Source: Actinomycetota bacterium (GTDB lineage Bacteria > Actinomycetota > Acidimicrobiia > Spongiisociales > ZC4RG35). From it: a stretch of DNA of 13,549 bases. The notes below the pieces were generated by a model. That model searched no databases and was not told the DNA's origin. It saw nothing but the letters and a program-made list of their open reading frames with translations. Below are positions 5,633 to 12,942 of this stretch, in pieces. Where the stretch lies: the NCBI GenBank assembly GCA_003242515.1, contig QGUS01000022.1:1-13549 (forward strand), read 5' to 3'. The position numbers and the translations under genes are program-made. The stretch's first letter is position 1, and every line of letters begins with the position of its first letter.

Positions 5633-7056
5633 CGGCCGAGCTGACCGGAAGGCTCGCCGATCCGGTGCACCTTCACCAGGTTGGTCGATGCCTTCACGTT
5701 CGGCGGCACGCCCGCCACCATCACCACGACCTCGCCGGTCGAGACGACGCCCTCGCCCTCCAGGAGCTTGGCGGCCTCGCTCATCTCCTCGTCGGTCGAT
5801 CCCCTCCGGTCAAACGGGTGGGGGGTGACGCCCCAGTAGAGGGCCATGCGGTTCCGCGTGCTCTCCGACGGGCTGAACGCGTAGATGCGGCGCTCCGGGC
5901 GGTACTTGGAGATTAGGCGGGCGGTGGATCCCGTCTCGGTGAAGGCGACGATGTACCTGGCGCCCACGTTCCGGGCCACCTGGGCGGCGGCCTGGGCGAC
6001 GGCGGACGCGACGTCGTTCTCGTCGGCCACGAACGGCACCGGCCCGGCGCCGGGCAACGTGCCCTCCTCCACCGTCCGGCAGATGCGGGCCATGGTGGCG
6101 ACGGTCTCGACCGGATAGGCGCCGACCGCGGTCTCGCCCGAGAGCATCACGGCGTCGGTGCCGGACATGACGGCGATGGCCACGTCGGTCACCTCGGCGC
6201 GGGTGGGCCTCGGGCTGTGGGTCATCGACTCGAGCATCTCGGTGGCGGTGACGGTGAGCCGACCCTGGGCGTTGGCCCGGTCGAGGATGTCACGCTGGAT
6301 CAGGGGCAGGCGCTCGAGCGGCATCTGCACGCCGAGGTCGCCACGCGCGACCATGACGCCGGCGGAGGCGGAGATGATCTCGTCCAGGTTCTCGAGCGCC
6401 CTGGCCAGCTCGATCTTGGAGATGACGGGGACGTCGCCGGCGAGCGCCTTCACGGCCTCCACGTCCCCGCGGGTGCGGACGAAGGAGGCGGCGACGTAGT
6501 CAACCCCCAGCCTCCGGCCGAACTCGAGATCGGCCTCGTCCTTGGGGGTGACGTTGGAGGTGGCGAGGACGCTGTCGGGGAAGGAGACACCCTTGTGGTC
6601 GGAGAGGATGCCGGGCGTCGTGACGACTGCCTTGAGCCGCTCGCCGTCGGAGTCGGTGACCTCCAGCTCGATCAGTCCGTCGGCGAGGATCACCCGGTGC
6701 CCGGGCTTGACGTCGCGGCCCAGCCCCTCGTATCCAATAGGGATGCGCCCGGGGCCGCCCTCCCAGGCGTCGTTGAAGAGCTCCACCTCGGCGCCCCGTT
6801 CCAGGGACACCTCTCCGGCGGGGAACACCCCGACGCGGATCTTCGGCCCCTGGATGTCCTGGATGACGGCGACGGGGCGCCCGGCCGCGGCCGCGGCGTC
6901 CCGCACCCAGCCGATCAGCCTGCCGTTGGACTCGTGGTCGCCGTGTGAGAAGTTGATCCGGGCGGCATCCATGCCGGCCTGGACGAGGGCCGCGATCCGG
7001 TCCGGAGAGGCGACCGCGGGCCCCAGCGTGGCGATGATCTTCGTCTGGCGATGCAC
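5629..7056 (-). CDS. pyk: Pyruvate kinase
   Basis: This 475-residue enzyme converts phosphoenolpyruvate and ADP to pyruvate and ATP, the last step of glycolysis. Hallmarks are TKIIATLGPA (5-14), ARINFSHG (32-39; Arg33, Asn35, Ser37), DIQGPKIR (67-74) opening the mobile B domain (about 72-165), and VISKIE (211-216; the conserved Lys214 and the metal-binding Glu216). They continue with MVARGDLG (235-242, metal-binding Asp240), TATEML (270-275, Thr272), and PRPTRAEVTDVAIAV (282-296) with the GTDAVMLSGETA segment. The C-terminal regulatory-type domain (about 340-475) is complete. I chose the GTG at 7056 because TKIIATLGP normally begins within a few residues of the start. It lies 9 bp after gatB, and a TAAGTT box overlapping the gatB stop ends 6 nt before it, so pyk may also have its own promoter. 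The stop overlaps the next gene. Confidence 0.97.
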   Translation of the reverse strand: MHRQTKIIATLGPAVASPDRIAALVQAGMDAARINFSHGDHESNGRLIGWVRDAAAAAGRPVAVIQDIQGPKIRVGVFPAGEVSLERGAEVELFNDAWEGGPGRIPIGYEGLGRDVKPGHRVILADGLIELEVTDSDGERLKAVVTTPGILSDHKGVSFPDSVLATSNVTPKDEADLEFGRRLGVDYVAASFVRTRGDVEAVKALAGDVPVISKIELARALENLDEIISASAGVMVARGDLGVQMPLERLPLIQRDILDRANAQGRLTVTATEMLESMTHSPRPTRAEVTDVAIAVMSGTDAVMLSGETAVGAYPVETVATMARICRTVEEGTLPGAGPVPFVADENDVASAVAQAAAQVARNVGARYIVAFTETGSTARLISKYRPERRIYAFSPSESTRNRMALYWGVTPHPFDRRGSTDEEMSEAAKLLEGEGVVSTGEVVVMVAGVPPNVKASTNLVKVHRIGEPSGQLGR

Positions 7057-7062
7057 GCCGCC

Positions 7063-7068
7063 AACTTA
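7063..7068 (-). promoter_or_regulatory. Candidate -10 box of pyk (TAAGTT), overlapping the gatB stop
   Basis: TAAGTT on the minus strand fits TANNNT and ends 6 nt before the pyk GTG (7056). Its TAA is also the gatB stop codon. A start of transcription at or next to the GTG would give a leaderless pyk mRNA besides read-through from gatB. There is no convincing -35 box. Confidence 0.35.
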
Positions 7069-8514
7069 ACCGTCGGAGCCGACGGCCTCTCTGATCAGCT
7101 CGTTGACCAGACGCGGGTCGGCCTTGCCGCCGGTCTCCCGCATCACCTGGCCGACGAGGAAGCCGATGACCTTTTCCTCGCCGGAGCGCAGGCGCTCGAC
7201 GGCGTCCGGGTCGGCGTCGAGCACGCGGCGCACCGCGCCCTCCAGGGCGCCCCGATCGGAGACCTGCACCAGGTCCCTGGCCTCGGCGACCTGCCTGGGC
7301 TCGCCCTCCCCGGCGAGCACGCCTTCCAGGACCTCCTTGGCGGCCGTGGCGGAGACCACTCCCTCGTCGACGAGGGCGATCAGCGCCGCCAGCCGCTCCC
7401 CCGTCAGCTCCGCGGGCTCGGTGTCGGTGCGGCGCATCCAGGCCGTCACCTCGCCGGTGAGCCAGTTGAAGGCGGCGAGCGCCGGGGCGCCCGCGGCCAC
7501 GGTCTCGTCGAAGAGGTGGCGGATGGTCCTGGCGGAAGAGGACAGCATGGCCGCCGCCTTCGGGTGGAGCCCGAGCGTGGCGTACCGCTTCCGGCGGGCC
7601 TCCGGCAGCTCCGGGAGGGAGGCGCGGATCTCCTCCACCCAGGAGGGCGGGACCACCAGCGGGACGAGGTCGGGGTCGGCGAAGTAGCGGTAGTCGGAGG
7701 AGCCCTCCTTGGTCCGCATCGATTGCGTCTCCCCAGCCTCCTCGTTCCAGTGCCGGGTCTCCTGGACGATCTGCTGGCCCGCCTCCACCGCCGCGATCTG
7801 GCGGCGGATCTCGTAGTCGACGGCCCGCTCCAGCGACCGGAACGAGTTCATGTTCTTGATCTCGACCTTGGTGCCCAGCGTGTCGGACCCGGCGGGCCGG
7901 ATGGAGATGTTGGCGTCGAAGCGGATCGACCCCTCCTCGAGCCGGGCGTCGGAGACCCCCAGCTCGGCCACGATGGCGCGCAGCTCCTGGGCGTAGGCAC
8001 GGGCCTCGGCGGCGCTGCGGATGTCCGGCCGGGAGACGATCTCGACCAGCGGCACGCCGGACCGGTTGAAGTCGAGCAGCGTCTCGGAGGCCGAGTGGAT
8101 GCGGCCGCCGTCGCCGACATGGGTGGACTTCCCGGTGTCCTCCTCCATGTGGGCCCGCTCGATGCCGATCCGGCGGGTCTCACCGTCGAGCTCGATCTCG
8201 AGGTAGCCGTCACGGCAGACGGGCACGTCGAACTGGCTGACCTGATAATTCTTGGGCAGGTCGGCGTAGAAGTAGTTCTTGCGGTGGAAGACCGACCGCT
8301 CGGTGATCTCGCAGTTGAGCGCGAGGCCGATGGCCACGATGCCCTCGATCGCTTTCCGGTTGGGGACCGGCAGGGCACCGGGCAGGCCGAGGCACACCGG
8401 GCAGATGTTGGTGTTGGGCTCGGCGCCGAAGTCGACGGCGCACCCGCAGAACATCTTCGACCGCGTCGAGAGCTCGACGTGGGTCTCGATGCCGATGACC
8501 GCTTCCCAACTCAT
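7066..8514 (-). CDS. gatB: Asp/Glu-tRNA amidotransferase subunit B
   Basis: This 482-residue subunit B of the GatCAB amidotransferase phosphorylates Glu-tRNA(Gln) (and Asp-tRNA(Asn)) and then accepts ammonia passed from GatA. The start EAVIGIETHVEL (4-15), the zinc cysteines Cys23, Cys25, Cys38 and Cys41 (MFCGCAVDF and NICPVCLGLPG), HMEEDTGKS (122-130) and LLDFNRSGVPLVEIVS (146-161) are all present. The C-terminal helical YqeY-like tail that contacts the tRNA follows from about residue 330. Length is normal. Its ATG overlaps the gatA stop (ATGA at 8511-8514), so the subunits are translated in step. It ends with TAA 9 bp before pyk. Confidence 0.98.
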   Translation of the reverse strand: MSWEAVIGIETHVELSTRSKMFCGCAVDFGAEPNTNICPVCLGLPGALPVPNRKAIEGIVAIGLALNCEITERSVFHRKNYFYADLPKNYQVSQFDVPVCRDGYLEIELDGETRRIGIERAHMEEDTGKSTHVGDGGRIHSASETLLDFNRSGVPLVEIVSRPDIRSAAEARAYAQELRAIVAELGVSDARLEEGSIRFDANISIRPAGSDTLGTKVEIKNMNSFRSLERAVDYEIRRQIAAVEAGQQIVQETRHWNEEAGETQSMRTKEGSSDYRYFADPDLVPLVVPPSWVEEIRASLPELPEARRKRYATLGLHPKAAAMLSSSARTIRHLFDETVAAGAPALAAFNWLTGEVTAWMRRTDTEPAELTGERLAALIALVDEGVVSATAAKEVLEGVLAGEGEPRQVAEARDLVQVSDRGALEGAVRRVLDADPDAVERLRSGEEKVIGFLVGQVMRETGGKADPRLVNELIREAVGSDG

Positions 8515-9977
8515 CCGGCCACCACCGGGATCTCGGGACGGGCGTCGAAGCCGGCGAGGCGCTCCACCTCGGCGGCCACCCGGAACATGACCTCCTCACC
8601 GAGCGACGGGGCCATCACCTGCATGCCGATGGGCAGGCCCAGCTGATCGAGGCCGATCGGCACGGACATGGCCGGGTCGCCGGCGAGGTTGGACGGGATC
8701 GTGCAGATGTCGGAGAGGTACATGGCGAGCGGATCGTCGAGCCGGGCGCCGGCCGGGAAGGCCACCGTCGGGCTGGTGGGCGAGACGAGGGCGTCCACCT
8801 GTGCGTAGACCCGGGCGAGGTCGGCCCGGATGGCCGCCCGCACCCGCTGGGCCTGCCCGTAGAAGGCGTCGTAGTAGCCCGCCGAAAGGGCGTAGGTGCC
8901 GAGGAGGATCCGGCGGGTGACCTCCGGTCCGAAGCCCTGGCCGCGGGTCCTCGCCATCATCTCCTCGGTGGTCTCGCCGTCCACCCGGAGGCCGTACCGG
9001 ACGCCGTCGAAGCGGGCCAGGTTCGATGAGGCCTCGGCAGGGGCGATCAGGTAGTAGGCGGAGAGGGCGATCTCGAACGAAGGCAGGGAGACCTCCACGA
9101 TCTCCGCACCCTGGCGGGCCAGGCCCTCCACCATGGCAGCCACGGCCTGCTCCACGGCGAGCTCGTAGCCCTCCCCGGAGAGCTCCTTCACGACGCCGAT
9201 GCGGAGGCCGTCGACGCCGGCGTCGAGCGACCGCCGGACCTGCGGGTACTCCCCGGCATAGGAGGTGGAGTCCTTCGGGTCGTGCCCCCAGATCGCCTCG
9301 AGGAGCAGGGCGGCGTCCTCGACGGTGCGGGTGATGGGGCCGATCTGGTCGAGGGAGGAGGCGAAAGCGATGAGGCCGTACCGGCTCACGGTGCCGTAGG
9401 TCGGCTTGACGCCGACGGTGCCGGTGAGGGCGGCGGGCTGGCGGATGGAGCCGCCGGTGTCGGACCCGAGGGCGCCGAGAGCGGACCCCGCGGCGACCGC
9501 CGCGGCGGAGCCGCCCGACGAGCCGCCCGGGACCCGGGTGATGTCCCACGGGTTGAAGGACGGCCCGTATGCGGAGTTCTCCGTGGAGGAGCCCATGGCG
9601 AACTCGTCGAGGTTGGTCTTGCCGACGATCACGGCGCCGGCCTCGCGGAGCCGGCTCACGACCGTCGCGTCGTAAGGGGGGATCCACCCGGCGAGGATCT
9701 GCGAGGCGCAGGTCGTCTCCATGCCCCTGGTGCAGAGGTTGTCCTTCAGGGCGATGGGGATCCCGTGCAGCGGGCCCCGGTCGTTGCCCGCGGCCAGGTC
9801 GGCGTCGGCGGCCTCGGCGGCGACCCGGGCACCGTCGTGGTCGATGTTGAGATAGGCGTGGAGCTGCGCCTCGGTCATCTGGGCGCGCTCCAGCACGCCG
9901 TCGAGGAGGTCGGCGGCGGTGAGGGAGCCCTCCCGGAGCGCGCGGGAGGCAGCGGCGATGGTGTCGGGGATGCTCAT
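8511..9977 (-). CDS. gatA: Asp/Glu-tRNA amidotransferase subunit A (glutaminase)
   Basis: This 488-residue amidase-signature enzyme frees ammonia from glutamine (or asparagine) for GatB. The Ser-cis-Ser-Lys triad is complete: Lys78 (IALKDN), Ser153 (PGGSSGGSA, 150-158) and nucleophile Ser177 (GSDTGGSIRQPA, 171-182). These lie one position before the S. aureus GatA residues Lys79, Ser154 and Ser178 as I recall them. The segments KTNLDEFAMGSSTENSA (120-136) and GVKPTYGTVSRYG are characteristic of GatA rather than of other amidases. Its ATG overlaps the gatC stop (ATGA at 9974-9977) and its own stop overlaps the gatB start, giving the order gatC-gatA-gatB with strict coupling. Confidence 0.98.
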   Translation of the reverse strand: MSIPDTIAAASRALREGSLTAADLLDGVLERAQMTEAQLHAYLNIDHDGARVAAEAADADLAAGNDRGPLHGIPIALKDNLCTRGMETTCASQILAGWIPPYDATVVSRLREAGAVIVGKTNLDEFAMGSSTENSAYGPSFNPWDITRVPGGSSGGSAAAVAAGSALGALGSDTGGSIRQPAALTGTVGVKPTYGTVSRYGLIAFASSLDQIGPITRTVEDAALLLEAIWGHDPKDSTSYAGEYPQVRRSLDAGVDGLRIGVVKELSGEGYELAVEQAVAAMVEGLARQGAEIVEVSLPSFEIALSAYYLIAPAEASSNLARFDGVRYGLRVDGETTEEMMARTRGQGFGPEVTRRILLGTYALSAGYYDAFYGQAQRVRAAIRADLARVYAQVDALVSPTSPTVAFPAGARLDDPLAMYLSDICTIPSNLAGDPAMSVPIGLDQLGLPIGMQVMAPSLGEEVMFRVAAEVERLAGFDARPEIPVVAG

Positions 9978-10261
9978 TGCTCCAGGGCAGGAGGGACGAC
10001 GAAGAACCCGTCACGGCTCTCGGGTGCGGCCGCCAGGACCTCGTCCCGGTCGAGGGACGCCGCCACCTCGTCGTCGCGGAACACGCCCTCGATGCCGAGG
10101 CCGTGGACGGAGCCGACCTCCGGCTCACCCTCGAGGGCCTGGACGCGGGCGGCGTGCTCGAGGATGACCCCGAGCTGGCTGCGGTAGGTCTCCATCTCCT
10201 CGGGGGTCAGCTCGAGGCGAGCCAGACGCGCCACATGGGCGATGTCGATGTCGACGGGCAC
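9974..10261 (-). CDS. gatC: Asp/Glu-tRNA amidotransferase subunit C
   Basis: This 95-residue small subunit wraps around the GatA-GatB interface and stabilises the complex. IAHVARLARLELTPEEM (7-23) is the family signature. The helical middle (SQLGVILEHAARVQAL) and the C-terminal LRDD-like stretch FRDDEVAASLDRDEVLAAAP followed by GFFVVPPALE (85-94) are typical. I chose the GTG at 10261 because it gives the usual length of about 95 residues, starts just before the signature, and sits 7 nt after a TACAAT box. The frame continues open further upstream, but that part is antisense or out of frame to the carbonic anhydrase and is not a GatC-like sequence. Confidence 0.95.
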   Translation of the reverse strand: MPVDIDIAHVARLARLELTPEEMETYRSQLGVILEHAARVQALEGEPEVGSVHGLGIEGVFRDDEVAASLDRDEVLAAAPESRDGFFVVPPALEQ

Positions 10262-10268
10262 GGCGGCG

Positions 10269-10274
10269 ATTGTA
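10269..10274 (-). promoter_or_regulatory. -10 box of the gatCAB(-pyk) operon (TACAAT)
   Basis: TACAAT on the minus strand is the best -10 match in the window and ends exactly 7 nt before the gatC GTG (10261). It predicts a transcript that begins at the start codon, that is, a leaderless mRNA. It lies in the 50-bp gap between the carbonic anhydrase and gatC. No strong -35 box and no Shine-Dalgarno sequence are visible. The same gap holds a weak CGGAG/CTCCG stem near 10284-10299. Confidence 0.6.
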
Positions 10275-10311
10275 TTGCCGGGCCGGAGGTTGGTCTCCGC
10301 TTTGTCCCCGG

Positions 10312-10812
10312 TCAGGCCCCGACCTCCTCCAGGGCGCCCGTGTCGACCCGGTACACGAAGCCCCTGATGCGGTCCCGGTGCGGGACGAACGGGTCCTCGC
10401 GGAGGCGGCGCAGGGAGCGGGCGACGGCCTCGTAGGGGTCGGAGAACGAGTGAAGCTCCCATGCCGGCCGGAGACCGGTCTCGGTCTCGAGGGCGGCGAG
10501 GAACGACGGCTCGTCCACCTTCTCCAGGCCGCAGTCGGTGTGGTGGACGAGGATGACCTCCCTGGTGCCGAGCAGCCGCTGGCTGAGGCAGAGGGATCGC
10601 ACCACGTCGTCGGTGACGACGCCCCCGGCGTTCCGGATCACGTGGGCCTCTCCCTTGCCCAGGCCGAGCATGGCGAAGATGTCCATGCGGCTGTCCATGC
10701 AGGCGACGACGGCGAGCCGGAGCCGGGGCTGGACCGGGAGGCCGGCGTCGGCGAAGCGCTCCTGGTAGGCCCGGTTGTTGGCGAGCAGGCGGTCGGCGTG
10801 CGGTCCGCTCAC
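10312..10812 (-). CDS. Beta-class carbonic anhydrase (CanA/Rv1284-like)
   Basis: This 166-residue zinc enzyme interconverts CO2 and bicarbonate. The zinc ligands Cys38, His91 and Cys94 lie in VVACMDSR (35-42) and VHHTDCGL (89-96). Asp40 and Arg42 form the conserved dyad that controls the fourth zinc ligand. AHVIRNAGGVVTDDVVRSL (56-74) and SQRLLGTREVILVHH (77-91) match the short actinobacterial CanA-type enzymes, and the length fits this group. No signal peptide is seen, so it is cytosolic. I chose the GTG at 10812 because it overlaps the dapE stop (GTGA at 10809-10812), which implies translation coupled to dapE. Bicarbonate supply for carboxylations is the general role; a direct link to lysine synthesis is not established. 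Confidence 0.93.
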   Translation of the reverse strand: MSGPHADRLLANNRAYQERFADAGLPVQPRLRLAVVACMDSRMDIFAMLGLGKGEAHVIRNAGGVVTDDVVRSLCLSQRLLGTREVILVHHTDCGLEKVDEPSFLAALETETGLRPAWELHSFSDPYEAVARSLRRLREDPFVPHRDRIRGFVYRVDTGALEEVGA

Positions 10813-11840
10813 TCCAGCACCTCGGTGAGCGCGGCGTAGGCCCACTCGAGGTCGTCGATGCGCACCGACTCGCCCGGCTTGTGGGCGAGGGCGGTCTCGC
10901 CCGGCCCGAAGTTGATCGCGGGCACACCGCGGGCGGCCAGCTGGGCGACGTCGGTCCAGCCCTGCTTGTGGGCGATCGTGGTGTCGGCGGCGACCACCAG
11001 GCGCTCGAACAGCGGGTGGTTCACCGCCGGGTAGGCGGCCGGGGCGGCGTCGGAGACCTCGAAGCCATCGGCGGCGGCACAAACCGATCGGAGGTGCTCG
11101 ATGGCCTCTTCGGTCGTCCGGTCCGGGGAGAACCGGTAGTTCACGTTGAGCTCGAAGCGGGCGGGGATCACGTTGTTGGCCACTCCGCCCTGGGCCCGGG
11201 TCACCGAGATGACCTCCTTGAACGGCAGGCCCTCGATCTCGTGGAGCTCGGGCTGCCGGGCGTCCATCTCGGCGAGGAAGCCGGCGGCCTTGGTGATGGC
11301 GTTGCGGCCCTGCCAGGGCCGGGCGGAATGAGCCGCCTCGCCCTCGAACCAGACCCGGGCGTTGACCACGCCCTGGCACCCGGCGTGCACCTCGCGGTTG
11401 GTCGGCTCCATGACGATGGCCGCCTCGGCCTCGACCAGGTCGGGGTGGGCGTCGAGGATCGGGGCGAGCTGGTTGCCGGAAAGCGATCCCTCCTCGCCGG
11501 CGTAGAAGACCCCGACCACCCTGTCGGTGCCGAGGTCCTCCAGGACATGGATCATGACGGCCAGTCCGCCCTTCATGTCCGTCGCCCCGAGGCCGTGGAC
11601 CCGGTCCCCTTCGATCCTCGCCCCCGGCTCGCCTTGCAGCGGCACCGTGTCGGTGTGGCCGACGAGGAGCACCTTCCCGGGAGCGGGGTCGCCGATCACG
11701 ACCGAGTCCAGCACCGCATGGACGGGGGCCTTCCCCCTGAAGCGCTCGGAGATGGCGGCCTGGATCTGCTGCTCCTGGCCGGTGGGCGAGGGGATGTCGA
11801 CCAGCCAGACGAGGGTGTCGACGAGAGAGGACGCGGACAT
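10809..11840 (-). CDS. dapE: Succinyl-diaminopimelate desuccinylase
   Basis: This 343-residue M20-family metallopeptidase removes succinate from N-succinyl-LL-diaminopimelate on the way to meso-diaminopimelate (peptidoglycan) and lysine. The two-zinc site is complete: His62 and catalytic Asp64 in VGHTDTVP (60-67), bridging Asp88 in GATDMKGG (85-92), catalytic Glu116 and ligand Glu117 in YAGEEGS (113-119), Glu145 in MEPTN, and His320 in ALAHKPGE (317-324). The dimerisation domain (about 170-285) includes AHSARPWQGRNA (170-181). Length and motifs fit the actinobacterial DapE type. The divergent neighbour dapD supports DapE over other M20 peptidases. The ATG at 11840 follows a TACCGT box by 7 nt, predicting a leaderless mRNA. 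The stop is fused to the carbonic anhydrase start. Confidence 0.93.
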   Translation of the reverse strand: MSASSLVDTLVWLVDIPSPTGQEQQIQAAISERFRGKAPVHAVLDSVVIGDPAPGKVLLVGHTDTVPLQGEPGARIEGDRVHGLGATDMKGGLAVMIHVLEDLGTDRVVGVFYAGEEGSLSGNQLAPILDAHPDLVEAEAAIVMEPTNREVHAGCQGVVNARVWFEGEAAHSARPWQGRNAITKAAGFLAEMDARQPELHEIEGLPFKEVISVTRAQGGVANNVIPARFELNVNYRFSPDRTTEEAIEHLRSVCAAADGFEVSDAAPAAYPAVNHPLFERLVVAADTTIAHKQGWTDVAQLAARGVPAINFGPGETALAHKPGESVRIDDLEWAYAALTEVLE

Positions 11841-11847
11841 GCGCGGA

Positions 11848-11853
11848 ACGGTA
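11848..11853 (-). promoter_or_regulatory. Candidate -10 box of dapE (TACCGT)
   Basis: TACCGT on the minus strand ends 7 nt before the dapE ATG (11840), with TTGGGC (11870-11875) as a fair -35 at a 16-bp spacing. The mRNA would start at or next to the ATG. Confidence 0.5.
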
Positions 11854-11862
11854 CCGCCCCCG

Positions 11863-11881
11863 CCGGGCGGCCCAAGCCCGG
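11863..11881. repeat. Dyad centred between the dapE and dapD -10 boxes
   Basis: CCGGGC (11863-11868) and GCCCGG (11876-11881) form a 6-bp inverted repeat around a 7-bp centre. Its midpoint (11872) coincides with the midpoint between the two divergent -10 boxes. A longer-range pair, CCGCCCC (11854-11860) and GGGGCGG (11880-11886), is also present. All arms are pure G/C, so chance cannot be excluded in this base composition. Confidence 0.3.
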
Positions 11882-11889
11882 GGCGGGGC

Positions 11890-11895
11890 TAGCCT
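11890..11895 (+). promoter_or_regulatory. Candidate -10 box of dapD (TAGCCT)
   Basis: TAGCCT fits TANNNT and ends 8 nt before the dapD GTG (11904), again predicting a leaderless or near-leaderless mRNA. No clear -35 box is visible in the G/C-rich stretch upstream. Confidence 0.45.
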
Positions 11896-11903
11896 GCCGC
11901 CTC

Positions 11904-12803
11904 GTGACCAGATTCACGGCAACAGGCATCGCAACCCTCTCCGCAGAGAAGGTCCTCGACGTCTGGTACCCGGACCCCACCTCCACCGACGCCTCGGCCG
12001 TCTCCGACCTGGTCGGGGAGGACCCGGTGCGCGGGGTGACCCGGAAGGTGGTCACGGTCACCGTCGACACCGAGACGGCCCCGGCCTCTCCCGAAGACGC
12101 GTACCTGCGGCTGCACCTGCTGTCGCACCGGGTCTGCAGGCCGAACGAGATCGCGATGGACGGGATATTCGGGGTGCTCAACAACGTCGTCTGGACCTCC
12201 GATGGCCCGTGCGACCCGGACCGGTTCCCCGCCGTGAAGGCCCGGCTCATGGCCGAGGGCCGGCACCTCACCGTCCACAGCGTCGACAAGTTCCCCCGGA
12301 TGCTCGACTACGTGGTCCCGTCGGGCGTGCGCATCGCCGACGGCGCCCGGGTGCGTCTCGGCGCCTACCTGGGCGAGGGGACGGTGGTGATGCACGAAGG
12401 GTTCGTGAACTTCAACGCCGGCACCCTGGGCACCTCCATGGTGGAGGGCCGGATCTCCGCGGGTGTGGTGGTCGGCGACGGCTCCGACATCGGCGGCGGA
12501 GCCTCGATCATGGGGACGCTGTCCGGCGGCGGCAAGGAGAAGGTCAGCATCGGGGAGCGCTGCCTCCTGGGCGCCAACTCCGGCATCGGCATCTCCCTGG
12601 GCGACGACTGCGTGGTCGAGGCCGGCCTCTACGTGACCGCCGGAACGGTCGTCACCCTCCCCGACGGGAAGACCGCAAAGGCGCGTGAGATGTCGGGGAT
12701 CTCCGGCATGCTGTTCCGGCGCAACTCGGTGACCGGCGCGGTCGAGGCCCTGCCCCGGGAAGGCTCCTGGGGCGGCCTCAACGAGGCCCTCCACAAGAAC
12801 TGA
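11904..12803 (+). CDS. dapD: Tetrahydrodipicolinate N-succinyltransferase, actinobacterial type
   Basis: This 299-residue enzyme transfers succinyl from succinyl-CoA to tetrahydrodipicolinate, the step that commits flux to the succinylase branch of diaminopimelate and lysine synthesis. The left-handed beta-helix is plain from the hexapeptide repeats between about 140 and 255. Family stretches are GAYLGEGTVVMHEGFVNFNAG (153-173), MVEGRISAGVVVGDGSDIGGG (179-199) and LLGANSGIGISLGDDCVVEAG (221-241). Glu181 in MVEGR probably corresponds to the catalytic Glu of the mycobacterial enzyme. The N-terminal domain (1-130) and length match the actinobacterial group rather than the E. coli type. I chose the GTG at 11904 because TRFTATGIAT begins the conserved region; the frame is open further upstream only as antisense to dapE. 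DapE is divergent from it, 63 bp away. Confidence 0.95.
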   Translation: MTRFTATGIATLSAEKVLDVWYPDPTSTDASAVSDLVGEDPVRGVTRKVVTVTVDTETAPASPEDAYLRLHLLSHRVCRPNEIAMDGIFGVLNNVVWTSDGPCDPDRFPAVKARLMAEGRHLTVHSVDKFPRMLDYVVPSGVRIADGARVRLGAYLGEGTVVMHEGFVNFNAGTLGTSMVEGRISAGVVVGDGSDIGGGASIMGTLSGGGKEKVSIGERCLLGANSGIGISLGDDCVVEAGLYVTAGTVVTLPDGKTAKAREMSGISGMLFRRNSVTGAVEALPREGSWGGLNEALHKN

Positions 12804-12942
12804 GGCACGGTCGGCCCGGTGGCGCTCGGGCCCCGCGGCCCCTGTACCGGTATCCGGTGGGGCGGCCGTCCGCCCGGAGAACCTTCCCCCGTCGACTGCA
12901 CCGATGGAGGACAAGGGGACGGGGGCAACTACGGTTGGAGCC
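12804..12942. other. Longest intergenic region, with two GC-rich hairpins
   Basis: This 139-bp gap between dapD and the small membrane-protein gene holds two short stems: GGGCC/GGCCC (12828-12832 and 12837-12841, 4-nt loop) and GGGCGG/CCGCCC (12860-12865 and 12870-12875, 4-nt loop). Either could end the dapD transcript, but neither has a T-tract and both are easy to meet at this GC content. The right end carries the candidate promoter of the next gene. I see no RNA gene. Confidence 0.35.
12930..12935 (+). promoter_or_regulatory. Candidate -10 box of the small membrane-protein gene (TACGGT)
   Basis: TACGGT ends 7 nt before the ATG at 12943, which predicts a leaderless mRNA. It overlaps GGGGCAACTAC (12922-12932), the same 11 bp that overlaps the VanW -10 box at 3262-3272. 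Confidence 0.5.

Noticed and set aside
7066..8514. Long plus-strand open frame opposite gatB
   Set aside because: The gatB frame carries the zinc cysteines and family signatures. The opposite frame is low-complexity and matches no domain; it stays open because stop codons are rare at this GC content.
10881..11903. In-frame upstream extension of dapD across dapE
   Set aside because: It is antisense to the catalytic residues of dapE. DapD homology begins at the GTG at 11904, right behind a -10 box.
12828..12875. Two GC hairpins as firm dapD terminators
   Set aside because: Stems of 5-6 bp made of G/C only are expected often at this base composition and neither is followed by a T-run. They are kept only as a weak note.
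12904..12942. Upstream ATG at 12904 for the small membrane protein
   Set aside because: It would add 13 polar residues before the membrane anchor and would cover the -10 box that sits 7 nt before the ATG at 12943.
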